From JAJDNS01 sp963578825 (GTDB lineage: Bacteria > Acidobacteriota > Vicinamibacteria > Fen-336): a stretch of DNA of 64,000 nucleotides. Each line of letters starts with the position of its first letter. Position 1 is the stretch's first letter. The position numbers were made by a program, and so were the translations under genes. The stretch is from NCBI GenBank assembly GCA_963578825.1, contig CAUZDW010000018.1:10155-74154 (forward strand). The letters run 5' to 3'. The notes under the pieces are model-generated. The model ran no database searches and was not told the origin of the DNA. It saw nothing but the letters and a program-made list of their open reading frames with translations. Below are positions 8,815 to 18,574 of this stretch, one piece after another.

Positions 8815-9657
8815 ATGCTGCGGCGCGTCCTTCGGCTGTTGGCGGGGCTCGTTCTTCTTCTGGTAGTCCTCTGGCTCATGATGCCGTTCCTGCTGAACTC
8901 GCTTCTCTACTTTCCCTCGAAGCAGATCCTCTTCGAACCGACCGCGGTGGGTCTCGACTCCCTCGACATCGAGATCCAGACCGAAGACGGCGAGCGCCTT
9001 CACGCCTGGTGGTTCCGCGCCCGAGGCCAGGCGCTCGGGCACGTCCTTCTCTTTCACGGGAACGCCGGCAACATCGGGGACCGTCTCCTCCACGCGCAGT
9101 TGCTGACCGGCGTCGGCCTCGACGTCTTCTTGTTCGACTATCGCGGCTACGGCCGCTCGACGGGCAGTCCAAACGAAGAGGGAACCTATCGGGACGCTCG
9201 CGCCGCCCGCTCGGTCCTCCTGAGCCAGGAGGGCGTCGACGCCGCCCGCGTCGTCTATCTGGGCGAGTCGCTGGGCGGCGCCGTGGCGCTGGCCCTGGCC
9301 CGGGACGCCCCGCCCCGAGGCCTCGTCCTCGTCTCGACCTTCACGAGCGTTCGGGACATGGGTCGCCTGCACTACCCGATCCTGCCCGCGTTCCTCGTGC
9401 CCGATGCCTACCCGAGCCTCAGTCGGATCGGCGGGCTGGAGTGCCCTCTCCTCCTGATGCACGGCGACCGCGACGACATCGTTCCCGTCGACCACGGCCG
9501 GGCGCTGTTCGACGCCGCCCCCGACCCGAAGCGCCTGCACGTTTTCCCGGGCCTCGGTCACAACGACCTGATCTCCCAGGCCGGTGAGGACTGGGCGAAA
9601 GCGATCGCAGAGTGGGTCAGAACACTCCCCCTCCCCCCAGGACCCAGCCCAGCCTGA
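8815..9657 (+). CDS. Membrane-anchored alpha/beta hydrolase
   Basis: 280 residues: one N-terminal transmembrane segment (about 5-30) anchors a serine-hydrolase domain that is probably periplasmic. Visible elements are the oxyanion region LFHGNAGN, the nucleophile elbow GESLGG, the acid LLMHGDRDDIVP and the catalytic histidine in GLGHNDL. This arrangement matches the ABHD13/Bem46-like or YfhR-like group, whose bacterial substrates are mostly unknown. The ATG follows an AT-rich stretch (AAATAATAG) that may carry its -10 element. Confidence 0.88.
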   Translation: MLRRVLRLLAGLVLLLVVLWLMMPFLLNSLLYFPSKQILFEPTAVGLDSLDIEIQTEDGERLHAWWFRARGQALGHVLLFHGNAGNIGDRLLHAQLLTGVGLDVFLFDYRGYGRSTGSPNEEGTYRDARAARSVLLSQEGVDAARVVYLGESLGGAVALALARDAPPRGLVLVSTFTSVRDMGRLHYPILPAFLVPDAYPSLSRIGGLECPLLLMHGDRDDIVPVDHGRALFDAAPDPKRLHVFPGLGHNDLISQAGEDWAKAIAEWVRTLPLPPGPSPA

Positions 9658-9712
9658 GCGAAGGCCCGGCCGCTGCTCAGGCTATACTGGGCTGTCCTCC
9701 GCGCTCCCGTCC

Positions 9713-10150
9713 ATGCCCGATCCCGTCATCCTCGGCTCCGATCATGCCGGCTTTTCGCTCAAGGAGAAGCTGAAGACCGTCCTCGACCGGCTCGGAGTCC
9801 CCTGGGAGGACGTGGGAACGGACTCGGAGGACTCCGTGGACTACCCGGACTTCGCGCACCGGGTGGCCGAGGCCGTCGGGAGTGGGCGTGTCCCCCGGGG
9901 GGTCCTCGTCTGCGGCACCGGCATCGGGGTGTCGATCACCGCGAATCGTCACGCGGAGGTTCGAGCGGCCCTCGTGTGCGACGAGGAGACCGCTCGACTG
10001 AGCCGCGAGCACAACGACGCCAACGTCCTGGCCCTCGGCGGGCGCACGATGGATCCCGCCCTCGCCGAGCGGATTCTCGAGACCTGGCTCAAGACCCCCT
10101 TTGCCGGCGGCCGACACGGGCGTCGCGTGGCGAAGATCGAGACGAGGTAG
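9713..10150 (+). CDS. rpiB: Ribose-5-phosphate isomerase B
   Basis: 145 residues, normal for the RpiB/LacAB family, interconverting ribulose-5-phosphate and ribose-5-phosphate. The N-terminal ILGSDHAGFSLKE binds phosphate and supplies acid/base residues, VCGTGIGVSITANR carries the nucleophilic cysteine and anion-binding loop, and EHNDANVLALGGR is a family signature. No Shine-Dalgarno is visible. TATACT at 9683-9688 could be a -10 box giving a very short leader. It lies 5 bases before glyA, and the rpiB-glyA pairing is common in bacteria. Confidence 0.95.
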   Translation: MPDPVILGSDHAGFSLKEKLKTVLDRLGVPWEDVGTDSEDSVDYPDFAHRVAEAVGSGRVPRGVLVCGTGIGVSITANRHAEVRAALVCDEETARLSREHNDANVLALGGRTMDPALAERILETWLKTPFAGGRHGRRVAKIETR

Positions 10151-10155
10151 TGGCG

Positions 10156-11430
10156 ATGGAGAACCTGGCCCGCATCGACCCCGAGGTGGCGGAAGCCATC
10201 CTCAACGAGACCCGCCGCGAGGGGAGCCAGCTCGAGATGATCGCTTCGGAGAACTTCGTCTCCGAGGCCGTGCTCGAGGCCATGGGCACGGTCCTCACGA
10301 ACAAGTACGCCGAGGGGTATCCGGGGCGGCGCTACTACGGCGGGTGCGAGTTCGTGGACGTGGCGGAGACGCTGGCCATCGAGCGGGCGAAGCAGCTCTT
10401 CGGCGCCGACCACGCCAACGTGCAGCCTCACTCCGGGGCCCAGGCGAACACCGCGGTCTACCTGGCGACGCTGCAGCCCGGGGACACGATCCTCGGCATG
10501 GATCTCTCGCACGGGGGGCACCTGACCCACGGGCATCCGCTCAACTTCTCGGGCAAGTACTTCAAGGTCGTGCCCTACGGCGTCCGGAAGGACGACGAGC
10601 GGATCGACTACGACGTGCTCGAGAAGCTCGCCGTCGAGCACCGGCCGAAGGTGATCGTAGTGGGGGCGTCCGCCTACCCGCGGACGATCGACTTCGAGGC
10701 CGTCCGCAAGGCGGCCGACGCTTCCGGGGCGCTTGTGATGGCCGACATTGCCCACATCGCCGGCCTCGTGGCGACCGGCCTCCACCCGAGCCCTGTGCCG
10801 CACTGCGAGTTCGTCACGTCGACCACGCACAAGACGCTCCGCGGACCCCGGGGCGGCCTCATCCTCTGCAAGGAGGACTGGAAGAAGGAGATCAACCGGG
10901 CGCTCTTCCCGGGTGTCCAGGGCGGCCCGCTCATGCACGTGATTGCGGCCAAGGCGGTGGCCTTCAAAGAGGCGCTGGCGCCGGAGTTCACCACGTACCA
11001 GGAGCAGATCGTGGCCAACGCCCGGGCGCTGGCCGAAACGCTTTCGGGCGAGGGCTGGCGGCTCGTGTCCGGGGGGACCGACAACCACCTGATGCTGGTC
11101 GACGTCTTCTCGAAGGGCATCACCGGCAAGGTGGCGGAGAAGGCGCTGGACGATGCGGGAATCACCGTCAATAAGAACACGATTCCCTTCGACACGAACA
11201 AGCCGATGGTCGCGTCGGGAATCCGCGTCGGGACCCCGGCTCTCACCGCCCGTGGGATGAAGGAGCCGGAGATGGAGGGCATCGGCCGGCTCATCTCCCG
11301 GGCCCTCGGCAGCGTCGACAACGACACCGAGCTGGCCGCCGTGAAGAGCGACGTCTCGAAGCTCTGCGCCCGCTTCCCGCTCTACGCCTCGAGGCTCGAG
11401 GCGTACGAGAAGTCGCTCGCCAGCGCCTGA
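10156..11430 (+). CDS. glyA: Serine hydroxymethyltransferase
   Basis: 424 residues, full length. A PLP enzyme converting serine plus tetrahydrofolate to glycine plus 5,10-methylene-THF, the main supply of one-carbon units. Hallmarks are IASENFVS, the YAEGYPGRRYYGG substrate loop, ADIAHIAGLVATG, and the Schiff-base lysine K226 in TSTTHKTLRGPRGG. The C-terminal small domain includes GIRVGTPALTARG. It is tightly linked to rpiB and followed 22 bases later by trkA. Confidence 0.98.
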   Translation: MENLARIDPEVAEAILNETRREGSQLEMIASENFVSEAVLEAMGTVLTNKYAEGYPGRRYYGGCEFVDVAETLAIERAKQLFGADHANVQPHSGAQANTAVYLATLQPGDTILGMDLSHGGHLTHGHPLNFSGKYFKVVPYGVRKDDERIDYDVLEKLAVEHRPKVIVVGASAYPRTIDFEAVRKAADASGALVMADIAHIAGLVATGLHPSPVPHCEFVTSTTHKTLRGPRGGLILCKEDWKKEINRALFPGVQGGPLMHVIAAKAVAFKEALAPEFTTYQEQIVANARALAETLSGEGWRLVSGGTDNHLMLVDVFSKGITGKVAEKALDDAGITVNKNTIPFDTNKPMVASGIRVGTPALTARGMKEPEMEGIGRLISRALGSVDNDTELAAVKSDVSKLCARFPLYASRLEAYEKSLASA

Positions 11431-11452
11431 GCGATGCGCTAACCTCCACGCC

Positions 11453-12823
11453 ATGCGGGTCCTCATCTGCGGGGGCGGACAGGTCGGAGCGCTCACCGCG
11501 CGCCGCCTCGTCCGCGAGGGCAACGAGGTCACCATCGTGGATCCGAACCCCGCCCGTTGCGAGGAGCTGGAGTCCACCCTCGACGTCCACGTGGTGGAGG
11601 GCAGCGCCTCGCGGGTCTTGACCCTCCAGCAGGCCGGCGTCCGCGACGCCGAGCTGATGATCGCGGTGACCGACACCGACGAGGTGAACGTCCTCGCGTG
11701 CCTCATCGCCCAGGTCGAGTCTCCGGAGTGCATCAAGGTCGCACGCATTCGCACCCACGAGGTCGACGAGTGGAGGCGAATCGCCGCCGAATCGGGTCTC
11801 AAGCTCGATCTCGTCATTCATCCGGAGCAGGACCTGGCGAAGAAGATCATGCGCGTGATCCGACTCCCCGGGGTGTCCGACATCTACGAGTTCGCCGACG
11901 GCCGCGTACGGCTCTTTGGGATGAGCGTCGAGCGCGGCTCGCGGTTGGCAGGTCGCACTCTCGTTCAATTGCAGGAAGATGGACCCCCCGAGAATTCACT
12001 CATCGCCCTCATCTTTCGCGGCGGGCAGGTGGTCGTTCCCCACGGCGCCGTGGAGGTGCAGGTCGGGGACCACCTCTACGTGCTGGGCACCCACGAAAAC
12101 CTCCTGGACGTCGTCGAGTTCATGGGGCTCAAGAGGACGAGCAAGCTCGAGAGCGTCTTCATCCTGGGGGGCAAGCAGCTCGGGATCACCTGCGCGGAGC
12201 TGCTCGAGGAGCAGGGCGTGAACGTGAAGTTCTTCGAGAAGGACGCCAAGCGCTCCAGCCGGATTGCCGAGATCCTGGACAAGACGGTGGTCCTGCACGC
12301 CGACGGGACAGACCAGCGCATTCTCGAAGAGGAGAACATCGACGGCGTGGACGCGTTCCTCGCCCTGACGAACGACGACGAGGACAACATCATCGCGTCG
12401 CTCCTCGCCAAGCGGCTCGGGGCGCACAAGGTGGTGGCTCTCATCAACCGCCTGAACTACCTGCCCCTCGCCCAGAGACTCGGGGTTAACACGACGGTGA
12501 GCCCCCGGCTAGCGGCACTCGACCGCATCCTCCAGTTCGTGCGCAAGGGGCGAGTGCTCTCAGTGACGACCTTCCGTGAAGAAGAGGCCGAGGCCATCGA
12601 GCTGGTGGCAACCGAGGCATCGAAGTACGTCGGGCGGCCGCTCAAGGACCTGCGCTTCCCCGGGGGATCGATCGTGGGGGCGATCGTGCGTCCCGACGGT
12701 GAGGCAATCGTGCCCCGGGGTGGTGTGGTGATCCAACCGGGCGACCGCGTCTTGTTCTTCTGTCTCGAGAGCGTCGTGCCGGAGCTGGAGTCAGCGTTCC
12801 TCGTGGAGTCGGGAAAGGCCTGA
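11453..12823 (+). CDS. trkA: Trk potassium uptake regulatory subunit TrkA
   Basis: 456 residues arranged as a tandem pair of RCK modules: Rossmann TrkA_N (CGGGQVG near residue 6), TrkA_C, second TrkA_N (ILGGKQLG near 235), second TrkA_C. The nucleotide-binding fold gates the TrkH channel in response to NAD(H) or ATP/ADP at the cytoplasmic face. The membrane subunit gene follows 3 bases later, so the two are co-translated. Confidence 0.96.
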   Translation: MRVLICGGGQVGALTARRLVREGNEVTIVDPNPARCEELESTLDVHVVEGSASRVLTLQQAGVRDAELMIAVTDTDEVNVLACLIAQVESPECIKVARIRTHEVDEWRRIAAESGLKLDLVIHPEQDLAKKIMRVIRLPGVSDIYEFADGRVRLFGMSVERGSRLAGRTLVQLQEDGPPENSLIALIFRGGQVVVPHGAVEVQVGDHLYVLGTHENLLDVVEFMGLKRTSKLESVFILGGKQLGITCAELLEEQGVNVKFFEKDAKRSSRIAEILDKTVVLHADGTDQRILEEENIDGVDAFLALTNDDEDNIIASLLAKRLGAHKVVALINRLNYLPLAQRLGVNTTVSPRLAALDRILQFVRKGRVLSVTTFREEEAEAIELVATEASKYVGRPLKDLRFPGGSIVGAIVRPDGEAIVPRGGVVIQPGDRVLFFCLESVVPELESAFLVESGKA

Positions 12824-12826
12824 TCC

Positions 12827-14281
12827 TTGCTCATCCGCTGGGCGGTCGTCGGCTTCATCCTGGCTCAGTTCCTCCTCGCCCTCGCCGCCGCCATGCTCCT
12901 CCCGATCGGGTGGGGGCTCGTCACCGGCACCAGGGGAGTTCAACCTCTCGTGGCCGCCGCGCTCCTGACCGCCGCCACCGGCGGCTCGCTTCTGGCGGCA
13001 CTGCCTCGCCCCGAGCGGGTGCTGAAGCAGCGCGAGGCGCTGCTCCTGGTCGTGCTGGCGTGGTTCGCCGCCGCGGGCTTCGGGTCGCTCCCGTTCATCT
13101 GGTCCGGCTACTTCGCGAGCGTGACGGACGCCGTCTTCGAGGCGACGTCGGGCTTCACGACCACCGGCGCCACGATCCTGAACAACGTCGAGGCGCTGCC
13201 GGAGCCCATCCAGCTCTGGCGCTGCCTGAGCCACTGGCTGGGGGGGATGGGCATCGTCCTCCTCGGCATCGCCATCCTGCCGCTGGTCGGGCACGGCGGG
13301 ATGCAGCTCTACCGGGCCGAGTTCTCCGGCGCGAAGTCGAAGAAGCTGAAGCCACGCATCGCCGAGACGGCGATCTCTCTCTACAAGCTGTACGTCGCCT
13401 TCACCGTTGCGGAGCTCGTGGCGCTGCGGCTGGCCGGGATGACCTGGTTCGAGGCCCTGTGCCACGCCTTCTCGACGCTGGCCACCGGTGGCTTCTCCAC
13501 GCGCAACGCCAGCGTGGGCGGTTTCCAGAGCCCGACGATCGAGTGGATCATCATCGTCTTCATGCTGATCGGCGGGATCAGCTTCGTGCAGCACTACCGG
13601 CTGTTCGTCGAGCGGCGTCCACGCAGCTTCATCAAGGACTTCGAGGTCCGCGCCTTCCTGCTGGTCGCTCTTGCGGTCGTCGCGCTCATCACGCCGACGC
13701 TCGTCTTGTTCAACGGATACGACGTCGCGCGCGCGATCCGGGGCGCGGCCTTCCAGGTGAGTGCGATCATCACGGGCACCGGCCTCGGCACCGAGAACTT
13801 CGAGCTGTGGTACCCGCTGGCCCAGATGCTTCTCTTCGGGCTGATGTTCGTCGGAGGGTGCACCGGCTCCACCACCGGGGGCATCAAGGTCGCACGGGTG
13901 GTCCTTCTCGCTCGCGTGGTCGGTCGGGAGTTCCGTCGGATGGTCGAGCGGCACGGGGTCTTCACGGTGCGGCTCGGCGGGAAGGTCGTCCGCGAGCCGA
14001 CCATCCAGAGCCTGCTCAGCCTGATCTACCTGGCGCTCGTCGTGCTCGCGGTGAGCTGCACGCTCCTGGCGGCGCAGGGTGTCGATCTGCTCACCGCCGT
14101 GACCGCCAGCGTCGCCAGCATCTTCAACATCGGCCCCGGGTTCGGCACCGTCGGACCCGCCGAGAACTACGCTCACCTGCCGGCGCTCTCGAAGTGGGTC
14201 CTCATGGTCTGCATGGTGGCGGGTCGGCTGGAGTTCTATACGCTGATCGTGATCCTCACCCCCGACTTCTGGAAGAAGTAG
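12827..14281 (+). CDS. trkH: Trk potassium uptake channel subunit TrkH
   Basis: 484 residues, about ten transmembrane helices, with the four pore loops of the TrkH/KtrB fold visible as glycine-rich turns (ATSGFTTTGATI, LATGGFSTRN, ITGTGLGTENF, IGPGFGTVGP). GGCTGSTTGGIKVARV is the conserved gating-loop region. A TTG start is used right after the trkA stop. The protein imports K+ across the inner membrane with TrkA as gate. The last base of its TAG stop is the first base of the next gene's GTG. Confidence 0.94.
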   Translation: MLIRWAVVGFILAQFLLALAAAMLLPIGWGLVTGTRGVQPLVAAALLTAATGGSLLAALPRPERVLKQREALLLVVLAWFAAAGFGSLPFIWSGYFASVTDAVFEATSGFTTTGATILNNVEALPEPIQLWRCLSHWLGGMGIVLLGIAILPLVGHGGMQLYRAEFSGAKSKKLKPRIAETAISLYKLYVAFTVAELVALRLAGMTWFEALCHAFSTLATGGFSTRNASVGGFQSPTIEWIIIVFMLIGGISFVQHYRLFVERRPRSFIKDFEVRAFLLVALAVVALITPTLVLFNGYDVARAIRGAAFQVSAIITGTGLGTENFELWYPLAQMLLFGLMFVGGCTGSTTGGIKVARVVLLARVVGREFRRMVERHGVFTVRLGGKVVREPTIQSLLSLIYLALVVLAVSCTLLAAQGVDLLTAVTASVASIFNIGPGFGTVGPAENYAHLPALSKWVLMVCMVAGRLEFYTLIVILTPDFWKK

Positions 14282-16200
14282 TGGAGTTCTTCGGTCGGGA
14301 CGGGCTCCTTGCCCGCGTTCTGCCCGAGTACGAGGAGCGGCCCGGGCAGCAGCAGCTCTCGGAGGCCGTCGGGGGGGTGCTCGAGAACGGGGGGCTCCTG
14401 CTGGCGGAGGCCGGCACTGGGACCGGCAAGACCCTGGCGTATCTCCTGCCGGCGGTGGAGCTGGGGCGGCGGGTGGTGGTGTCCACCGGCACCAAGAACC
14501 TCCAGGAGCAGCTCGTCTCCAAGGACATCCCGTTGCTCGCCAGGGCCCTGGGCCGCGAGCTGAGCGTGGCCGTCATGAAGGGCCGGGCGAACTACCTCTG
14601 CCTCTTGCGGCACGAGTCGTTCTCGAAAGCGGGCACCTTCCGGCGAGCCGACGAGGCGCCGCTGTTCAAAGCGGTCGAAGAGTGGGCCCCCGAGACCGAG
14701 ACGGGCGACAGGGCGGAGATCGCAGACATGCCCGACTCGGTGGACTTCTGGCACGAGGTCTCGGCCGCCAGCGAGACCTGCATCGGACAATCGTGCTCGC
14801 TGTTCGACGCCTGCTTCGTGACGAAGATGCGCCAGCGGGCCCTCGAGGCCGACATCGTCGTGGTCAACCATCACCTCCTGTGCGCGGACCTGGCGGTCAA
14901 GGACGGCAGCTACGGGCAGGTGATCCCTCCCTACGACACCGTCATCCTCGACGAAGCGCACCTCGTCGAGGACGTGGCGACCCAGTATTTTGGCGTGCAG
15001 GTTTCGTCGTACCGCGTCGACGAGCTCACCCGCGACGTCGAGCGCGAGCTCAAGGCGGCGTCTCTTGATGCTCGGGAGGTGCGCGCCGAGGTGGCGAGCG
15101 TCAGGATGCGGAGCGAGCGGCTGTTTGCCCGGCTCGCCCGTGGCCCCGGGAGGCGACTCGAGCCGAACTGGATCACGGAGCGCGCTACGGAAGAGGCCCT
15201 GGCTCTGCTCCAGCGTCTCGAGGGCCTCCGGACGGCGCTCCTCGCCATCCCCGACCGGCCGGAGTCGATCGCCGGCCTTGCCGGCCGCGCCCTCACGCTG
15301 GCCGGCGAGCTGGCGTTTCTCTTCAAGGCCGAGGAAGACACCCATGTCTACTTCATCGAGACCCGGGGGCGAGGCGTCTTCCTCCGGGCGATGCCCATCG
15401 ACGTCTCGGAGCGATTGAAAGAGCTCCTTTTCGACAACGTGAAGGCGGCGGTCCTGACCTCGGCGACCCTCGCGGTGGACGGAGGCTTCACGTACATGAA
15501 GGAGCGCCTCGGCATCGAAGCCACAGACGAGCTGTTGCTGCCTTCGCCCTTCCATTTCCAGGACCAGGCCGTCCTCTACGTGCCCCGGCAGATCCCCGAG
15601 CCATCCTCGCCGGGTTTCGTCGACCATGCCGCAGAGGAGATCGTTCGCCTCCTTCAGGTCTCCAGGGGCCGGGCCTTCGTCCTCTTCACGTCGTACGCGA
15701 ACATGAACGCGGTGGCGGAGCGCATCGCCGGCCGAATCGACTATCCGGTCTTCATGCAGGGGGAGGCCCCGAAGCCCGCGCTTCTCGAGTCCTTCCGGGA
15801 GACACCGCACGCTGTCCTCCTGGCCACGGCCTCCTTCTGGCAGGGCGTCGACGTGGTCGGAGAGCAGCTCTCGTGCGTGGTCATCGACAAGCTGCCCTTC
15901 GCCTCGCCGGGCGACCCGGTGGTGGCTGCGCGCATCGAGCGGTTGCGGAGCCAGGGAGGCAACCCATTCAGCGAGTATCAGGTGCCGGTGGCCGTGCTCA
16001 TGCTGAAGCAGGGCCTGGGTCGGCTCATCCGCTCCGCTTCGGACACCGGCATCCTGGCCGTCCTCGACTCTCGCCTGGTGCGCAAGGCCTACGGGGCCCG
16101 GTTTCTCGAGAGCCTCCCCCCGGCGCGTCTCGTCCACGACATCGCTGAGGTCGAGCGATTCATGGGCGGAGGAGCGCCGCCGCCCTCAAACTCGGCGTGA
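14281..16200 (+). CDS. DinG/XPD-type iron-sulfur DNA helicase
   Basis: 639 residues; superfamily-2 ATP-dependent 5'-3' helicase. Walker A is AEAGTGTGKT (about 42-51). Four cysteines at 107, 167, 172 and 178 are spaced as in the 4Fe-4S domain of XPD/DinG. The DEAH box is at 224-227, and the C-terminal RecA-like half carries ATASFWQGVDVVG and GLGRLIRS. Bacterial members unwind R-loops and stalled-fork structures. The GTG start overlaps the trkH stop (TAGTG). The same frame is open far upstream, but that portion is only a shadow of trkH. Confidence 0.92.
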   Translation: MEFFGRDGLLARVLPEYEERPGQQQLSEAVGGVLENGGLLLAEAGTGTGKTLAYLLPAVELGRRVVVSTGTKNLQEQLVSKDIPLLARALGRELSVAVMKGRANYLCLLRHESFSKAGTFRRADEAPLFKAVEEWAPETETGDRAEIADMPDSVDFWHEVSAASETCIGQSCSLFDACFVTKMRQRALEADIVVVNHHLLCADLAVKDGSYGQVIPPYDTVILDEAHLVEDVATQYFGVQVSSYRVDELTRDVERELKAASLDAREVRAEVASVRMRSERLFARLARGPGRRLEPNWITERATEEALALLQRLEGLRTALLAIPDRPESIAGLAGRALTLAGELAFLFKAEEDTHVYFIETRGRGVFLRAMPIDVSERLKELLFDNVKAAVLTSATLAVDGGFTYMKERLGIEATDELLLPSPFHFQDQAVLYVPRQIPEPSSPGFVDHAAEEIVRLLQVSRGRAFVLFTSYANMNAVAERIAGRIDYPVFMQGEAPKPALLESFRETPHAVLLATASFWQGVDVVGEQLSCVVIDKLPFASPGDPVVAARIERLRSQGGNPFSEYQVPVAVLMLKQGLGRLIRSASDTGILAVLDSRLVRKAYGARFLESLPPARLVHDIAEVERFMGGGAPPPSNSA

Positions 16201-16264
16201 GCCAGGCCACAATCTGTCGCGCAGTGGACCCCAGATGACCCCAACCTGGAGTATCCTCTTAAAT

Positions 16265-16272
16265 AAGGAGGA
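16265..16272 (+). promoter_or_regulatory. Strong ribosome binding site of the FadL-like porin
   Basis: AAGGAGGA ends three bases before the ATG, within an AT-rich leader (TCTTAAATAAGG). This is an unusually strong site for the window, consistent with an abundant outer-membrane protein. Confidence 0.7.
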
Positions 16273-16275
16273 TCG

Positions 16276-17577
16276 ATGACCGTCGTCGCTTTGAAGCCGC
16301 ACGCGCGCCTGGCCGTTCTGGCCCTGGGGTTGCTGCTGGCCCCTCTCGATCGTGCCGAGGCTGCGGGCTTCGAGATCTACAACCAGGGCGCGCGGGCCAT
16401 GGGCTTTGCCGGGGCCTACGTGGCCCAGGCGTACGATCCCTCCGCCATCTACTTCAATGCGGCAGGCGTGGGCTTCTTGAGAGGCAAGAACCTCTATTTG
16501 AGCGCCGGTCTCGGGAACTTCAAGACGGACTTCACCGGGGAGGGACCGTTTCCGCCCTCGGGAACCCTGGAGAAAACCGAGAACGGGCTCGGAATCCTGC
16601 CGAGCTTCTACTACACACAGCAAGTCTCGGAGAGCTGGGTCGTGGGTCTCGGTTTCTACACCCAGTTCGGCTCGCGCGCGATGTGGGAGAACCCCGACGA
16701 GTTCACCGGCCGCTACATCTGCACCGACTGCCGGACCCGGGCCCGGAACCTCAACCCCACCGTGGCCTGGCGGCTCGCAGATCGGCTCGCTGTGGGAGGG
16801 GGGTTGAACGTCCTCTTCGCGAGCTTCGACCACCAGCAACGTCTCCTGGCCGAACCGAACCCGTTTCCCGAGCCCACCGACGTGGCCGAGCTGACCATCG
16901 AGAGCGCCAGCGACACGGCCATCGGCTGGAACGCGGGATTCCTGGCGAGCCCTTCCGAGAGCTTCTCTCTCGGGCTGCACTTCCGCAGCAAGGTCGCCGT
17001 GGAGTACTCTGGTACGGCCGAGTTCAACCAGATCCTGACTGGCAATGAAATCGTCGATGCCCTTGTGCCGCTCACGTTGCCCCCGAGGCAGCCCGTGCTG
17101 ATCAACCACTACTACCCGTCCACGCTCACCGGAGGCATCGCCATCCGGCGGGAGAACTGGACCATCGAGGGCGACATCATCTACACCTTCTGGTCGAGCT
17201 TCGACTCGGTGCTCTTCACGTATCCCAACGAAGAGGGGATCACGAGGACCGAGCTTCCGCAGGACTACGAGAACATCTGGGAGGGCCGGCTGGGCGTCGA
17301 GTACCTGCTGAGCGACACATGGGCGGTTCGCGGCGGATACGCGTACGATCACAGCCCCCAGCCCACGGCCACGATCTCGCCGTTCCTTCACGACGAGGAC
17401 CGCCACGTCTTCGGCCTGGGAGGCACGTATCGCTACGAGAATTTTCAGATCGACCTGTTCGGCCGATACCTGCTCTTCCGCGATCGCTCAACCGACGGGC
17501 TGAGCCGGTACGGCTACGAGGGCCTCTATCAGTCCACGTCGTTCCAGATGGGTGCGGCGATCGGCTACAGGTTCTAG
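16276..17577 (+). CDS. OmpP1/FadL/TodX-family outer-membrane transport protein
   Basis: 433 residues. The signal peptide (about 1-31, ending DRAEA) is followed by the family hallmark AGFEIYNQGARAMGFAGAYVA and DPSAIYFNAAGVGF, which in FadL forms the N-terminal hatch plugging a 14-strand barrel. Alternating strand segments continue to the terminal phenylalanine (IGYRF), the usual BAM recognition signal. Relatives import long-chain fatty acids or aromatic hydrocarbons across the outer membrane; the ligand here cannot be told. The gene converges head-on with a flavin reductase gene, only 7 bases apart. Confidence 0.93.
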   Translation: MTVVALKPHARLAVLALGLLLAPLDRAEAAGFEIYNQGARAMGFAGAYVAQAYDPSAIYFNAAGVGFLRGKNLYLSAGLGNFKTDFTGEGPFPPSGTLEKTENGLGILPSFYYTQQVSESWVVGLGFYTQFGSRAMWENPDEFTGRYICTDCRTRARNLNPTVAWRLADRLAVGGGLNVLFASFDHQQRLLAEPNPFPEPTDVAELTIESASDTAIGWNAGFLASPSESFSLGLHFRSKVAVEYSGTAEFNQILTGNEIVDALVPLTLPPRQPVLINHYYPSTLTGGIAIRRENWTIEGDIIYTFWSSFDSVLFTYPNEEGITRTELPQDYENIWEGRLGVEYLLSDTWAVRGGYAYDHSPQPTATISPFLHDEDRHVFGLGGTYRYENFQIDLFGRYLLFRDRSTDGLSRYGYEGLYQSTSFQMGAAIGYRF

Positions 17578-17584
17578 AAGACCC

Positions 17585-18562
17585 CTACCACTCCTCCTGC
17601 TCGACCCGCATCCCCCGGGTCTCCGCCGCCTTGCGGATGTCCGCCATGGCCTGGGCGTTGCCGCAGGTGAGGACGGCGGCCGTCTCGGGGTCGAGGCGCG
17701 CCCGGAGCGCACGGAGGTCGACTCCCGGTGGCAGGTGGGGCGCCACGGCCCGGGCGACCCCGGCCTCGAGAGCCTTCGTATCGCGGCCCTCCTTGCGCGC
17801 TTCCGCCAGCGCTTCCTCCTCCGCCATCGGAAGGTCCAGGGCCAGGCGGAGGACGTTGTTGGCACGGCCGCGACCGATGGCCTCGCGCCCCTGCTCGTCG
17901 CCCGGCCGGCTCACCGACGGCACGTAGACGAAGTCGAAGCGGCGGGCGGCGGCGATGGCGGCGAGCTCCTCGTGGAAGGCGAGCTCGGCGCGGGTGCGGT
18001 TGGCGACGAGGAGCGTGACGCGCTGCGGGACCGGACGTCCGGCCGAGGCGTCGTGGTCGATCTGGCGCACCATGGAAGCGAGGGGCGCGAGGCCGGTGCC
18101 GGTGGCGACCATGAGCACGTGGGGCATTCCCTCGGTACGACGCGAGAGGGTGAACTCGCCGACGATGCGCTCCACGTAGCCCATCTCGCCACCCTCCCGG
18201 GGCTCCATGTCGAACAGCGACTCGGTGAAACGACCCAGGGTGCTGGCCAGCTCGAGGATGACGAGAAACTCCACGTGGCCCAGGCTCTCGGTCTGGAAGG
18301 GCGCCGAGGCGATGGAGTAGGCGTGGGTCACCGGCCCGCGCTTCTGCCGCCCGGTCTCGTCCAGGTCCGGGATGAAGCGCCTCTCCCCGTCCGGACCGGT
18401 CACGCGTCGAGTGAGCCGGCAGTCCTCACGTCGCAGAGCCATGTACTGTCCGGCCTCGTAGCGGGGAAAGGGGTGCCCCTCCTCGGGAACCAGCCGAAAG
18501 ATCGCGAGCACGGGCGAGAGCTGCTCCCAGACGCTGATGGTCCCCGGGCGAATATTGGACAT
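17585..18562 (-). CDS. FAD/NAD(P)-binding ferredoxin reductase-like oxidoreductase
   Basis: 325 residues of the FNR superfamily. The N-terminal FAD-binding barrel has the AYSIASAP motif, a variant of RxYS with histidine in place of arginine. The Rossmann NAD(P) domain has GTGLAPLASMV and ends near VLTCGNAQAMADI. A stretch near residues 55-80 and a helical insertion (about 225-280) are longer than in minimal ferredoxin-NADP reductases. No iron-sulfur domain is attached, so it would pass electrons to a separate carrier. The partner is not in the window. Confidence 0.85.
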   Translation of the reverse strand: MSNIRPGTISVWEQLSPVLAIFRLVPEEGHPFPRYEAGQYMALRREDCRLTRRVTGPDGERRFIPDLDETGRQKRGPVTHAYSIASAPFQTESLGHVEFLVILELASTLGRFTESLFDMEPREGGEMGYVERIVGEFTLSRRTEGMPHVLMVATGTGLAPLASMVRQIDHDASAGRPVPQRVTLLVANRTRAELAFHEELAAIAAARRFDFVYVPSVSRPGDEQGREAIGRGRANNVLRLALDLPMAEEEALAEARKEGRDTKALEAGVARAVAPHLPPGVDLRALRARLDPETAAVLTCGNAQAMADIRKAAETRGMRVEQEEW

Positions 18563-18574
18563 GATCGACGGAGA

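Noticed and set aside
9660..9690. Full promoter upstream of rpiB
   Set aside because: Only a TATACT box is seen; no matching -35 lies at normal spacing, so I mention it only under the gene.
12910..14280. Large plus-strand frame joining trkH territory to the helicase
   Set aside because: The first 457 codons are a shadow of trkH with Arg/Pro-rich composition; the helicase starts at the GTG overlapping the trkH stop.
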